Positions 7,090 to 16,764 of a stretch of 31,845 nucleotides of DNA are shown here, piece after piece. The stretch covers positions 1 to 31,845 of the forward strand of contig JBJXHG010000135.1 in NCBI GenBank assembly GCA_046160865.1, read 5' to 3'. The stretch comes from JBJXHG01 sp046160865. GTDB taxonomy: Bacteria > Planctomycetota > UBA1135 > GCA-002686595. Each line of letters opens with the position of its first letter. Position 1 is the first letter of the stretch. The position numbers and the translations under genes are program-made. The notes under the pieces were generated by a model, which was given only the letters and a program-made list of their open reading frames with translations, did not search any database and was not told the DNA's origin.

Positions 7090-9765
7090 GTGGAGATTCG
7101 CAAGGAACAGATCGTCTTCGGTGCGACCGCGCTCGTGCTCGGCTACTTGCTGTACGGATCGCTCTCCGCGCGCGGCATCCGCATCACGACCGCGTCGCGC
7201 GCCGAGCGGCCGGAGCTCGCGCGCCATCCGGCGCCGGATCCGGATCTCGTCCTGCCGCGACCGTGGACGGGCGGCGACGACGCGCGCGAGCTGTTCGCGC
7301 CGCCGAGCGACACGCGCCGCCTCGCGCCGCTCCCGTTCGTGGCGCCTCCGCTCGTTCCTCTCGCCGTGCTGCGCCCGCCGCCCGTGCCGGGGCCCGCGCC
7401 GAAGCTCTTCGGCCGTTTCCTGCGCACGCAGCTCGTGCCGTTCGAATCACCGGGACTGTTCGCGAGCGCGGACGAAGAGCCACAGGACGGCGCCGAGCGC
7501 GCGGCGCCCGCGCAGGCCGAGCTCTCGCCGCAAGAGCGCGCCGAGCGCAGCGCGAGCAACAAGAAGCTCTACGACTGGGTGCGCACCGTCGAGATCAAGT
7601 TCGGCCAGATCCACAACTCGGATCGCTACGCGCTCGCGCGGCGCACCGACGAGGACGTGCTCTTCGTCGAGTTCAATCCGGCGACGGGCAAGCCGCGTCT
7701 TCCGGGACAAGGGCCGGTGCCGATCGCGCGCTCGAACGTGAACGAGTTCGGCTTCGCGGACACCGTGGCGAACCAGATCGAGATCCAGCGCGCGGAGTTC
7801 GGCGATCCACTCGCCGCGGCCGAGTACGAAGCCGCGCTCGCGTTCGCGGCGACCTGCATCCAGCGCCGGCTCGAGGCGCCGCGGGCGCTCGAGGTCGCAG
7901 CCGAGATGTACGCGCGCGCGTCGGCCATCGCGCGCGAGGATCCGGCGCCGCGCCTCGGTCTCGCGCGCTGCGCGGAGGCGGCGTTCGACTTCGAGCAGGC
8001 GTTCACGATCTACGCCGAGCTGCTCGCGAAGGACGGCGCGCGCAATCCGCAGGTGCTCGCGTCGCTCGCTTTGCTCGAAGCGCGCTTTCGCTTGTTCGCA
8101 CGCGCCGAGGAGCACTTCGCGGAAGCGGAGCGCTTCGGGCGCACGCTGTGGTCCGTGCAGTGGCCCTTCGGACGTTACTTGATCGAGCGCGGTCGCGGCG
8201 CCGAAGCCGTGCCGCACTTGCGCATCGCGGCGCAGAACGAGCCGAGCGGCCCGGAACACAAGCGCACGCGCGCGCGCCTGCGCTTCGATTTCGGCACGGC
8301 GCTGCTCGCCGCGGGCGAGCCCGCCGAAGCCGGCGAGTGGTTCGAGAAGGCGGCGCAGGCCGACCCGGCCGACTCGCTGCCCGCGGCCGGCGTGCTCGCG
8401 TCGGCGATCGTGCGCGGCGAGAAAGCGCCCGCGTACGACACCGCCGGCGGCAGCGCTGGCTTCGAGCTGCTCGTCGCGACGGCGATCGACGCGATCGCGC
8501 GGCGCGACGCAACGCACGCGGCGCGCGCACGCGAGAACCTGCTGCTCGCCGCCGCGCTGGATCCGCTGCGCGCCTACGTCGCGTGGCGCACACTCGCGTA
8601 CTTGGCGGAGCTCACCGGCTATCCCGAGGAGGCCCAGCGCGCGATCGAGCTCGCGCACGAGAACGATCCGACCGATCCGTGGACGCTGTACGCGCGCGGT
8701 CGGATCCTCGCCGCGCGCGACGATCTCGACGGCGCAGCGCAGTCGCTCTCGGCCGCGCTCGAGACCGAGCTCGATTTTCCGGACGCGCTCGCCGAGCTCG
8801 GTGCGATCGCACACCGGCGCGGCGATTTCGCGGCGGGCGAGCGCTACCTCGAGCGCGCGGTCGCGCTCGAGCCGAAGCTCGCGTCGGCGCAGGCGCTGCG
8901 CGGTATCAACTTGCTCGAGATGGGTGCGCTGCGCGACGCCGAGGACTCCTTCCGCGGCGTGCTCGCGCACGACGTCGATCATCCGACGGCGCGCAACGGG
9001 CTCGCGTGGTGCTTCTATGCGAAGGGCGATGCGACCGAGGCGCTGACGCGTTTCCGCGAGCTCGACGACAACCGCCGCACGTTCCCCGAAGACGATCCGC
9101 ACCGTGTCTACGCACGCGGGCAGATCGAGCGCATCGCCGATCACCTGGAGAAGGTGGCGTGGAGCGACCGGTTCGAGCGGCGCACGCTGCTCAACGGTTG
9201 GGAGAGCGATGAGAAGTCCGGCCCGCAGGTCGGCATCGCGGACGGCCGCGTGCTGCTCGGCGGAACGTTCAAGCAGAACGGCCGCGCGCGCGTGTGGCAG
9301 GTGCGCAACGCCGCGGCGTTCGTGTCGATCGAGGCGCGCCTGACGGTGAAGAGCGGCACGACTGCGCGCGTCGGGCTGTTCGTGTCGCGCGAGACCGCGC
9401 GCGCCGGCGAAGCGCAAGTCGAGGCCGAAGCGACCATCGCGCGGCACAACGATCCCTCGAAGAGCACGCTGCAGACGCGCTTGATGAAGCGCGGCGAGGA
9501 GGAGCTCGCCTACTCCGACGTCGTGGGCTTCGAATGGAAGCTCGACACGCCCGTCGTCGTGCGCATCGAGCGCAGCGGCGAGAGCAGCGAGACGCGCATC
9601 CGCATCCTGTTCGACGGCTTCCCGGTGCTCGAGGACCGGCCGCTGTCGAACCTCGGCCGCACGAACTCCGAGCTGCGGATGGGCGTGTTCGCCGAAGGCC
9701 AGACCGGACGTCAAGTGCAGGTCGAGATCGACGACGTAGAGATCATCTACCGCGAGAAGCCATGA
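7090..9765 (+). CDS. Membrane-anchored TPR protein with C-terminal ConA/LamG-like domain
   Basis: The protein has 891 residues and starts at GTG, preceded by CAGGAG (about 7078-7083). A membrane span at about 8-24 is followed by a Pro-rich linker (to about 150), an array of tetratricopeptide repeats (about 235-650, with blocks such as DALAELGAIAHRRGDFAAGE and repeated A..A.....P), and a beta-sandwich (about 690-891). The last part has the pattern of a concanavalin-type lectin/glucanase fold: ...W....KSGPQVGIADGRVLLGG, KSGTTARVGLFVS, and a terminal RMGVFAEG...EIDDVEI. It sits where pilus systems often encode a PilP/PilF-like accessory protein, but the lectin-like domain is unusual. It probably scaffolds assembly and may bind glycan. 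The stop overlaps gspG by ATGA. Confidence 0.82.
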   Translation: MEIRKEQIVFGATALVLGYLLYGSLSARGIRITTASRAERPELARHPAPDPDLVLPRPWTGGDDARELFAPPSDTRRLAPLPFVAPPLVPLAVLRPPPVPGPAPKLFGRFLRTQLVPFESPGLFASADEEPQDGAERAAPAQAELSPQERAERSASNKKLYDWVRTVEIKFGQIHNSDRYALARRTDEDVLFVEFNPATGKPRLPGQGPVPIARSNVNEFGFADTVANQIEIQRAEFGDPLAAAEYEAALAFAATCIQRRLEAPRALEVAAEMYARASAIAREDPAPRLGLARCAEAAFDFEQAFTIYAELLAKDGARNPQVLASLALLEARFRLFARAEEHFAEAERFGRTLWSVQWPFGRYLIERGRGAEAVPHLRIAAQNEPSGPEHKRTRARLRFDFGTALLAAGEPAEAGEWFEKAAQADPADSLPAAGVLASAIVRGEKAPAYDTAGGSAGFELLVATAIDAIARRDATHAARARENLLLAAALDPLRAYVAWRTLAYLAELTGYPEEAQRAIELAHENDPTDPWTLYARGRILAARDDLDGAAQSLSAALETELDFPDALAELGAIAHRRGDFAAGERYLERAVALEPKLASAQALRGINLLEMGALRDAEDSFRGVLAHDVDHPTARNGLAWCFYAKGDATEALTRFRELDDNRRTFPEDDPHRVYARGQIERIADHLEKVAWSDRFERRTLLNGWESDEKSGPQVGIADGRVLLGGTFKQNGRARVWQVRNAAAFVSIEARLTVKSGTTARVGLFVSRETARAGEAQVEAEATIARHNDPSKSTLQTRLMKRGEEELAYSDVVGFEWKLDTPVVVRIERSGESSETRIRILFDGFPVLEDRPLSNLGRTNSELRMGVFAEGQTGRQVQVEIDDVEIIYREKP

Positions 9766-10430
9766 GAGCTTCCGTGCGCACCGTGAGTCGAGGGCGGCCG
9801 CTCACGCGCGGCTTCACGCTCGTCGAGTTGCTCGCCGTGCTCGTGATCCTCGGCCTCCTGATCGCCGTGCTCTTGCCGCGCCTGCGCGGCGTGCAGGAAG
9901 TCGCGGAGCTCAAGCTCACGAGAACGTTCTTAACGGAGGTCGACGCCGCGATCTCCGAGTACGAGACGCGCTTCGGCGACTACCCGCCGAGCGGCTTCAT
10001 CGACGCGTGGGGACTCGCTCCGAACGACACGAACGTCGGCGCCGAAGCGCTCGTGCTGTCGCTGTGGACCAAGGAATGGAGCGGCGCCACGTTGTCGGAG
10101 GACCAGCTCGCGAACTCGGACGGCGATCAGAGCAAGCGCCCGCTGGCGCGTTTTCCGGCCAACGACTTGTTCGAGCTGTCGGATCGCTGGGGCAATCCGA
10201 TCGCGTACTTCCATCACCGCGACTACGGCAAGACCGCCGCGTACGCGGTGATCGATCCCGAGACCGGCGAACCGACCGAGAGCCGCGCGAGCGCGCGCAA
10301 GAACCCGAAGACGAAGTCGTTCGCGAACCCGACCAAGTACCAGCTCATCTCCGCCGGCACCGACGGCTTGTTCGGCACGGACGACGACGTGGCGAACTTC
10401 GAGCTCCCCAAGGTCGAGGAGCAAGAGTAG
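9762..10430 (+). CDS. gspG: Type II secretion major pseudopilin GspG
   Basis: The protein has 222 residues. It begins with a basic leader and the prepilin-peptidase site RG|FTLVELLAVLVILGLL (cleavage after G17, Glu at +5 = E22), followed by the hydrophobic assembly helix. The C-terminal part has GspG features: GDYPPSG, DRWGNPIAYFHH, and an acidic loop SAGTDGLFGTDDDV near the end, corresponding to the calcium-binding loop of major pseudopilins. Usual GspG is about 140 residues; the extra length lies in the middle (about 90-160). It presumably forms the shaft of the pseudopilus. The start overlaps the upstream stop by ATGA. Confidence 0.92.
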   Translation: MRASVRTVSRGRPLTRGFTLVELLAVLVILGLLIAVLLPRLRGVQEVAELKLTRTFLTEVDAAISEYETRFGDYPPSGFIDAWGLAPNDTNVGAEALVLSLWTKEWSGATLSEDQLANSDGDQSKRPLARFPANDLFELSDRWGNPIAYFHHRDYGKTAAYAVIDPETGEPTESRASARKNPKTKSFANPTKYQLISAGTDGLFGTDDDVANFELPKVEEQE

Positions 10431-10438
10431 GGCTGCTC

Positions 10439-11491
10439 GTGCGACGCTGCACCGGCTCCACCTACGTCTCTCGGCACGGCCTGCTGCGGTCGCGCGAGCA
10501 CGCGCGCGGCTTCACGCTGCTCGAGCTCTTGCTCGTCATGAGCTTGATCGCCGTGCTGATGGGCGTCGGCATCGGCGTGCTCGCGCGCATCGACGTCGGC
10601 GATCGCGTTGGCCGCAGCATCGTCACGGACGCGGTGCGCTCCGCGCACAACTGGGCCGTCGGCCGCCAAGCGCCCGCGCGCGTCGTGATCGATCCCGTGT
10701 CGCGCGTCGTGCGCGCCGAGGGCCAGCGCGTGATCGGCACGTGGCATTTCGAGTCGCTGCCCGTCGAGGGCGCGTTCGGCATCGACGGAGTCGACGCCGG
10801 CGTGCAGCTCGCGGACGACGGCTTCCAAGGCCGCGCCTTGTCGTTCGAGCGCGCGGCCGGCGGCGCGCACGTCGAGATCCCGGTGCAGCACGATCCGTCG
10901 TTCGATCTCGCGCGCGGCTTTGCGCTGCGCGTCGCGCTGCGCCCGTCGGCCGCGAGCCGCGGCGGTGCCGTGCTCCGGATCGGCGAGACGATCGGGCTCG
11001 AGACGTCGGAGGGTGGCGGACTCTCGGCCTGGTTCGCCGGCCAAGCGAAGACGGAGCAGGGCGACGTCGAGCGCGGTGGTCGCACGTTCGTGCGCAGCCC
11101 GCACGGCGCGCTCACCGCCGCGCGCTGGTCGCTCGTCGACGTGCGCTACGACTTGCGCGCGCTCGTCCTTTCGATCGACGGCATCGTCGTCGCGCGCACG
11201 CGCGACGAGTCGCCGGTGTGGCGGCTGCAAGGACCGCTCGTGATCTCGCCCGATCGCACGCCGTGGCCGGGCAGCGTCGACAGCTTGGTGATCTCGGCCG
11301 TCGCGGAATCCGAGGAGATGCTGCTGCCGCAGTCGGTGTCGTTCGCGCCGGACAGCGCGCTCGAGATCGTGTTCGCGTCCGGCGGCGGTCTCGATCGCGA
11401 GCGGCACGCCGAGTTGCCGCGCATCACGCTCGTCGACTCCGAAGGTGCCACGTGGTCGCTGCTCGTGCACTGGTTGGGGACCGTCGAATGA
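10439..11491 (+). CDS. gspH: GspH-like minor pseudopilin carrying a LamG/ConA-like domain
   Basis: The protein has 350 residues and uses GTG 8 bases after the gspG stop; no in-frame ATG precedes the signal. The prepilin motif ARG|FTLLELLLVMSLIAVL is cleaved after G24, with Glu +5 at E29. Residues about 60-85 resemble the GspH core start (RSAHNWAVGRQAPARVVID). From about 100 onward the chain looks like a LamG/concanavalin domain: FQGRALSFER..GGAHVEIP, FDLARGFALRVALRP, RWSLVDVRYD...LVLSIDGIVVA, GSVDSLVIS. Ordinary GspH is about 150-200 residues, so more than half is an added module. The stop overlaps gspK by ATGA. I am sure of the pseudopilin class; the H assignment is by order. Confidence 0.82.
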   Translation: MRRCTGSTYVSRHGLLRSREHARGFTLLELLLVMSLIAVLMGVGIGVLARIDVGDRVGRSIVTDAVRSAHNWAVGRQAPARVVIDPVSRVVRAEGQRVIGTWHFESLPVEGAFGIDGVDAGVQLADDGFQGRALSFERAAGGAHVEIPVQHDPSFDLARGFALRVALRPSAASRGGAVLRIGETIGLETSEGGGLSAWFAGQAKTEQGDVERGGRTFVRSPHGALTAARWSLVDVRYDLRALVLSIDGIVVARTRDESPVWRLQGPLVISPDRTPWPGSVDSLVISAVAESEEMLLPQSVSFAPDSALEIVFASGGGLDRERHAELPRITLVDSEGATWSLLVHWLGTVE

Positions 11492-14400
11492 GAGCGCAGC
11501 GAGTGACGAGCGATCGACTTCGCGACGGACGTCGTGGTCGACGCGGGCTGGCGCTCATGGTCGTGCTGCTCGTGCTGCTCGCGCTGCTCGTGCTCTGCAC
11601 GCCGTTCCTGATCTCCGCGAAGAACGCCGATCGCGCCGCGAGTGAGCTCGCCGACCGCGCGCAGTCGCGCATCGCGCTCGATGCCGCGGCGCGCCACGCG
11701 TCGGCCGTGCTCTACGGCACGCATGCGGGGCTCGACGCGACTCCGTACTTCGACGAGCCGAGCGAGCTCGATTTCCACGCGCACCTCGATCCCGCGTTCC
11801 TCGATCCGTCGGATCCGAAGGGCGTGATGTGGGATGCGGAGCTCGTCGACGTCGCCGGCAAGATCGACTTGAACAGCGCGAGCCCGCACGTGCTCGCGAA
11901 CTTGATGGGGCTTTCGACGCGCTTCAGCGCGCCGATCGAGGCGGACGCGAAGGAGCTGCCGCTCGCGACCGCCGCGGGCTTTCGGCCGACGGGCTTCGTG
12001 TGGAGCGCCGGCGAACTCATCCGCTACACGCAGATCACCGGGAGCACGCTGACGCAATTCCAGCGCGGCATCCTCGGACCGTCCGAGGCTTCGCAGTGGC
12101 GCGGCGGTCCGCGCCCACCGTCGGGGCATGACGCCGGCGGTCCCGTGCTCGATCAGCGCGCGTTCGCGCCGGCGCTCTGGCGTTTGGAAACGGAGAGCGG
12201 CGATCTGCGGCCGTTCGCCGCGCTCGAGGAGCTGCCCGACGTCGCGCGTTTCGCGCTCGTGACGGTGATCGCGTCCGCGGGCGAAGAGTTCGACGGCGAG
12301 TGCTTGCGCGCGCTGTACGCGCACGCGACGACGCACGGCGGTGTGCGCGGTGGTCCGGTGTGGCAGCGTCCGTCGCGGCTCGTGAAGTCCGTGGAAGGTG
12401 GACAAGACGGCGAGATCACCATCGACGATCCGCGCTGGATCAACACCGGCTCCACGATCCGCATCGACGACGGATCCGTGACCGAGCTCGCGATCGTGCA
12501 GAACGTGTCGCGCACGGGCGAGGTCACGCTCGATCGCATCCTCGCGAACGGGTTCACCGCGTACGAAGCCGAGGTGCGCGTGCTCGCGCGCCGTCCGGTC
12601 AACGTGAACACCGCGTCGATCGAGGTGTTGCGCGCGCTGTTCGCGAACTTGCAGCTCTCGGGTCGCAACTCGCGCATCACGCTCGACGAGGCGCGCGACC
12701 TGGCCGACCTCGTGGTCCAGTCGCGGCCGTTCACGGGCTTCGAGGATTTCCTGCGGCGCGTCGTGCTGCCGGCGGCGGGCATCGAGAAGCTGCCCGCGGA
12801 CGCGCCGCTCGTGCCGCCGATCCTTCAAGCGGGCGCCGCATTCATCGATCCCTTGGACGCGCTCGCGCTCTACACGAACGGCTTGAACGCGAACGACGCG
12901 TCGCTGCTCTATTCGACGATGCCGTACAGCTTCACGACGCGCGACACGTATGCACTGGAGCTGCGCGCGACCGTCAATGCACCGAGCGGTGTCGAGCGCT
13001 TCAGCGTCGTGCGCGACGAGGTGCGACTCGTCGTGCCGCAGCGCGAGCTGATGGCGCTGTGGGCGCGGCAAGAGGACTTCGACGAGATCGTGCGGCTCGA
13101 CGGCGAATCGCCGTGGTGGATGAGCGCACCGAACTCGACGACGCGCTACGAGGGCGCGAACGTCGCCGCACCGTCGCGCGTGTGGGCGCACATGGGCACG
13201 CTCGAGGGGCGTCCGTTCCTGCCGGGCGTGACCGAGCAGCCCGCGGCGAACGATCCGGACAACGCGCCGACGCCCGAGCACGTCTTCGCGTCGCGCGAGG
13301 ACGAGGCGTGGGTGCAGCTGTGGCCGTCGCGCGTCGACGAGAAAGCCGCGCAACGCCGCGGTCGCGTGATGCACTTCGATCACGAGACGCGCGATCTCGA
13401 GGGTCGCTACTTGCCCGATCAGCCCGTGGCGCGTCCGCCCGACGACAAGCTCGTGGGTTGGGTGGATTCGACGACGGCAGCGGCGGGTGGAACGACGGCC
13501 GTGTCGTCGCTGCTCAAGCCGCTCTCGTGGTCGCTGTGGGTGAAGCCCAAGGCACTCGCGCCGGCGGCGATCCTCGATGTCGCCGGCAGCAGCCCGGACG
13601 CGGACCGCGTGTCGCTCACGATCGATGGGAACGATCTCGTGCTCACCGTGCTCGACGGTGCCGGCAACCACATCATGTCGCCGTTCTTCGAGCGCGCCGA
13701 AGTGCGTTACGCGCTGAGCGGCGCGAACAGTCCCGGTCTGCCGCCCGACGTGTGGAGCCACATCGCGATCGACGTGCGCGGCACGCGTCCGGACCAGATG
13801 ACGATGCTCGTGAACGGGCTCGCGCACGGCGTTCGCACGCTCGGACAGACGCGCTTGACGGCCGGGGCTTCGTTCGACGCCGCGGCGTTCGCCGTCGAAT
13901 CGACGGCCGGTTTTCCGCCGTCGTGCGCGGTGCGCATCGGCAACGAGGTGTTCGAAGTCGTGGTGCAGGGCTCGACGTCGTTCGCGTGCCAGCGCCAGGT
14001 CGCGGGCGAGTACGCAGGTTTCGGTGGCGCGCTCGCGCGCGAACCGTACACGAGTGTGGGCACGCTCTCGCCCGCGTTCGCATCGGGCGCCGCCGAGTTC
14101 CCGCTCGATGCGAGCTTGCTGAACAACGCCTTTCCCACGGGCACGACCGTGCAGCTCTACGGCTACAGCTTGCCGCTCGAGTCGGACGTGCCGGCCGGCG
14201 GCGCGCAACTCGCGAATGCTCTCGGTCCGTATCGCGTCGCGGTGTGCACCGCGGTCGAGGGAGCGCAGATCCCGGCCGGCGGCGATCCGGTTCTGTTCGG
14301 AGTCGCAGGCACCGCGGGCGTCGGAGTCGAAGGCGACACGACGCTGCCGATGACGCTCGTGTTGCGCAGCGCGGACAGCCCCGTCGATCCGAATTCCCCG

Positions 14401-16764
14401 GGTCCGCCGATCACCGATTACATGCCGGCGTTCCACAAGGAAGGTGGTTACGCCGCGATCGTGCAGCACGAGTGGGTTTGGAGCAGCAGCGCGAACAACA
14501 CTTCGGCGACCGGCACGCGACTCGCCGGCGTCGAGGTCGTGCACTACACGGGTTGGGACGGCGACCAGCTGTTCGTCGACGCGCGCATCGACGCGCTCGT
14601 CACGGCGTCGCCGCCGAGCTTGCCGAACCTCGTTGCGAGCAAGTACTCACAGCGCCGCGCGTTCGTGGCCGTGTGGAATCCGAACATGTCGACGACGGAC
14701 CCGCTGACGGGCGTGAACACGGGCCCTCCGTGGGAAGAGCTGCTCGACATGCGCATGTACGTCGTGCCGATCTCGCTCGCCGTTCCCGGTGCGACGACGA
14801 CGCGCGGTTACCTCGACGCGCGGGCCGGCGCATCGCGCTTCGCGCAGCTCACGCACCCGACCGACGCCGAGAACACCGAGTGGGTGCGCTACGACTGGTT
14901 CGACACGCAATCGACGCCGCCGCAACTCGTGCGCGATGATCCGATCGCGCTGGAGCAGCTACTCGTCGCGCTCGCCTTCTCGACCACCCCCGCGTCCGGC
15001 GGGGTTCCGCAACCGGGCGGCGGCGGCGGTCCCGGCGGCGGCGGCGGACCGATCCAGCAGTCGCCGTTCGGCGGCGGCGGACCCGGGAGCGCGTCGTTCG
15101 CGTCGATTGCGCCCGCACTCGCAGTGCCGGCGCCGCAAGCGTCGGGCGGCACGTCGGCGCAATGGGATCCGCGCATCGGAACGAGCGAGAACCAGAGCTT
15201 CCCGCTCAGTGACGCAGTCGCTTCGGCGTTCCAGTTCCGCGGTGTGATGGGGACGTATACGCACGCTCATCCGGCGAGCACGTTCGTGCTCCCGGTCTTT
15301 TCGATGCTCGACCGAGGTCCCGACGGAGGTCGTCCCGGCCGCATGGACGCGGCCTTCGTCTTCGAGGGCGTCGCGAATGCGCTCGGCGAAGCCGTGCGCG
15401 TGCATCGCGCCCACGGCATCGGCCTGACGTCGGGCTACGGCGTGGGCAACTGGGTGGACAACGGCGGTGTGCCGATCGCCGGCACGCAAAGCACGCGGCA
15501 GTACGACGCCAATCTGGCTAGCCGCGTGTACGTCGCGCTGCAAGATCCCGTCGCCGGCGGACCGTACATCGGTCCGGGCACGTCGAGCGGCGGCACCGCG
15601 CTCGTCGACGCGCGCGAGCGACCGCGCCTGGTGTGCTTCCCGAGCGGCGAACGCCCGCGACTCGTCGGAGCCGTGTCGATCGGCGGCGGTGTCGGTGGCA
15701 CGCAGAACGGCGCGATTCCATCGGTGGTCGTCGACGAGATCGTGTTCGGCGATCCGCGCTTCGCGACGGGGCTCGCTGGCAGCGCGGCGCCGCTCGCGGG
15801 CGCGAGCTTGGTGCTCGACGCCGACATCTCCGACTCCGATACCACACTGCTCGTGCGCGGCCGCGTCGTGCGCACGCCGAACGAGCTCTACAGCACGCAG
15901 CACGCGTTCCTCAACGAGCTCGAAGAGTTCGGCGGCCTGCTGCGGATCGGCGACGAGATCATGGCGTACGACCAGCGCGATCCGGGCAACAACACGATCG
16001 CGATCTGTCCGCGCGGACGCGGCCTGCTCGGAACGCGCGCGCAGCCGCACGAAGCGCTCGAGCCGATCACGTGGCTCGAAGACTGGCCGACGACGTACTT
16101 GACCGGCGCGCTCGACGCGCAGAGCGGAACGATCCAAGTCGGGAGCACGCGGCTCTTCCCGAACGAAGGCACGCTGCTCATCGGCTCGGAGCTCGTGCAC
16201 TACACGCGCCTCGGCTCGGGGACGCTCGAGATGCCGCGCGCGTCGACGGTGCCCGGACGCCAAGATCGCAAAGGCAACGGCATCTTCCGCGGCCGATTCG
16301 GCACGACGCCCGCGGAGAGTCCGTCCGGGACGGCAGTCATCTTGATGCCGTTCCGCTACTGGGATCGCTTCGCACTGCAGGCCGACGGCCCCGAGCTCGC
16401 GTACTTCCAGATGCACGTCGATCAGCCGGCGGCATTGTGGAGCTCGTGCTTCTTCGCGAAAGAGGACGGACAGTCCAGTCGCGTCGGCGTCTTGCAGCGC
16501 ACCGATCCCAGCGTGCCGTGGGATTCCGATCCCGAGCGCGAGCCGCGCCTCACGCTGCATTGGCAAGGCGATCGCGAGGGCAAGCCGATGCCGATCGTGA
16601 AGCAATCCGATCGCATCGAGTGGCGCGCGTTCGTGCAGTACGACCCGGGCTCGTTCGATCTCACGACGGGCATGCCGTACGGCTGGCGCGAGTCGCCGCG
16701 GCTCACACGTCTCGGCGCGTTCTACTACGGACCGGATCTCGTGCTGCGGAGCCTCGAGCGATGA
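11488..16764 (+). CDS. gspK: Giant GspK-like minor pseudopilin, multidomain (1,758 residues)
   Basis: The N terminus RRG|LALMVVLLVLLALLVL is a prepilin-type signal lacking Glu at +5, as in GspK. GspK marks follow: DVAGKIDLNSASPHVLANL (121-139) and a second helix-hairpin-helix-like VNVNTASIEVLRALFANL (371-388) with ITLDEARDLADLVVQSRPF and FEDFL. Usual GspK is about 300-350 residues and caps the pseudopilus tip with GspI and GspJ. Here about 1,250 further residues follow: a LamG-like domain (about 675-790, SWSLWVKPKAL...WSHIAIDVRG...MLVNG), a Gly-rich linker (about 1170-1203), and several copies of a beta module ending RG..GT....H/P..G (for example about 1440-1530 and 1540-1624). It would form a large tip adhesin-like structure. 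The stop overlaps gspJ by ATGA. Confidence 0.87.
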   Translation: MRAQRVTSDRLRDGRRGRRGLALMVVLLVLLALLVLCTPFLISAKNADRAASELADRAQSRIALDAAARHASAVLYGTHAGLDATPYFDEPSELDFHAHLDPAFLDPSDPKGVMWDAELVDVAGKIDLNSASPHVLANLMGLSTRFSAPIEADAKELPLATAAGFRPTGFVWSAGELIRYTQITGSTLTQFQRGILGPSEASQWRGGPRPPSGHDAGGPVLDQRAFAPALWRLETESGDLRPFAALEELPDVARFALVTVIASAGEEFDGECLRALYAHATTHGGVRGGPVWQRPSRLVKSVEGGQDGEITIDDPRWINTGSTIRIDDGSVTELAIVQNVSRTGEVTLDRILANGFTAYEAEVRVLARRPVNVNTASIEVLRALFANLQLSGRNSRITLDEARDLADLVVQSRPFTGFEDFLRRVVLPAAGIEKLPADAPLVPPILQAGAAFIDPLDALALYTNGLNANDASLLYSTMPYSFTTRDTYALELRATVNAPSGVERFSVVRDEVRLVVPQRELMALWARQEDFDEIVRLDGESPWWMSAPNSTTRYEGANVAAPSRVWAHMGTLEGRPFLPGVTEQPAANDPDNAPTPEHVFASREDEAWVQLWPSRVDEKAAQRRGRVMHFDHETRDLEGRYLPDQPVARPPDDKLVGWVDSTTAAAGGTTAVSSLLKPLSWSLWVKPKALAPAAILDVAGSSPDADRVSLTIDGNDLVLTVLDGAGNHIMSPFFERAEVRYALSGANSPGLPPDVWSHIAIDVRGTRPDQMTMLVNGLAHGVRTLGQTRLTAGASFDAAAFAVESTAGFPPSCAVRIGNEVFEVVVQGSTSFACQRQVAGEYAGFGGALAREPYTSVGTLSPAFASGAAEFPLDASLLNNAFPTGTTVQLYGYSLPLESDVPAGGAQLANALGPYRVAVCTAVEGAQIPAGGDPVLFGVAGTAGVGVEGDTTLPMTLVLRSADSPVDPNSPGPPITDYMPAFHKEGGYAAIVQHEWVWSSSANNTSATGTRLAGVEVVHYTGWDGDQLFVDARIDALVTASPPSLPNLVASKYSQRRAFVAVWNPNMSTTDPLTGVNTGPPWEELLDMRMYVVPISLAVPGATTTRGYLDARAGASRFAQLTHPTDAENTEWVRYDWFDTQSTPPQLVRDDPIALEQLLVALAFSTTPASGGVPQPGGGGGPGGGGGPIQQSPFGGGGPGSASFASIAPALAVPAPQASGGTSAQWDPRIGTSENQSFPLSDAVASAFQFRGVMGTYTHAHPASTFVLPVFSMLDRGPDGGRPGRMDAAFVFEGVANALGEAVRVHRAHGIGLTSGYGVGNWVDNGGVPIAGTQSTRQYDANLASRVYVALQDPVAGGPYIGPGTSSGGTALVDARERPRLVCFPSGERPRLVGAVSIGGGVGGTQNGAIPSVVVDEIVFGDPRFATGLAGSAAPLAGASLVLDADISDSDTTLLVRGRVVRTPNELYSTQHAFLNELEEFGGLLRIGDEIMAYDQRDPGNNTIAICPRGRGLLGTRAQPHEALEPITWLEDWPTTYLTGALDAQSGTIQVGSTRLFPNEGTLLIGSELVHYTRLGSGTLEMPRASTVPGRQDRKGNGIFRGRFGTTPAESPSGTAVILMPFRYWDRFALQADGPELAYFQMHVDQPAALWSSCFFAKEDGQSSRVGVLQRTDPSVPWDSDPEREPRLTLHWQGDREGKPMPIVKQSDRIEWRAFVQYDPGSFDLTTGMPYGWRESPRLTRLGAFYYGPDLVLRSLER

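Noticed and set aside
11146..14544. Minus-strand open frame of 1,132 residues opposite gspK
   Set aside because: Arg/His-rich composition with no domain; an antisense shadow caused by high GC at third codon positions of gspK.
15010..15090. Repetitive Gly-rich coding stretch as a possible tandem repeat or slippage frameshift site
   Set aside because: The frame stays open and in phase on both sides; it is simply a Gly-rich linker within GspK.
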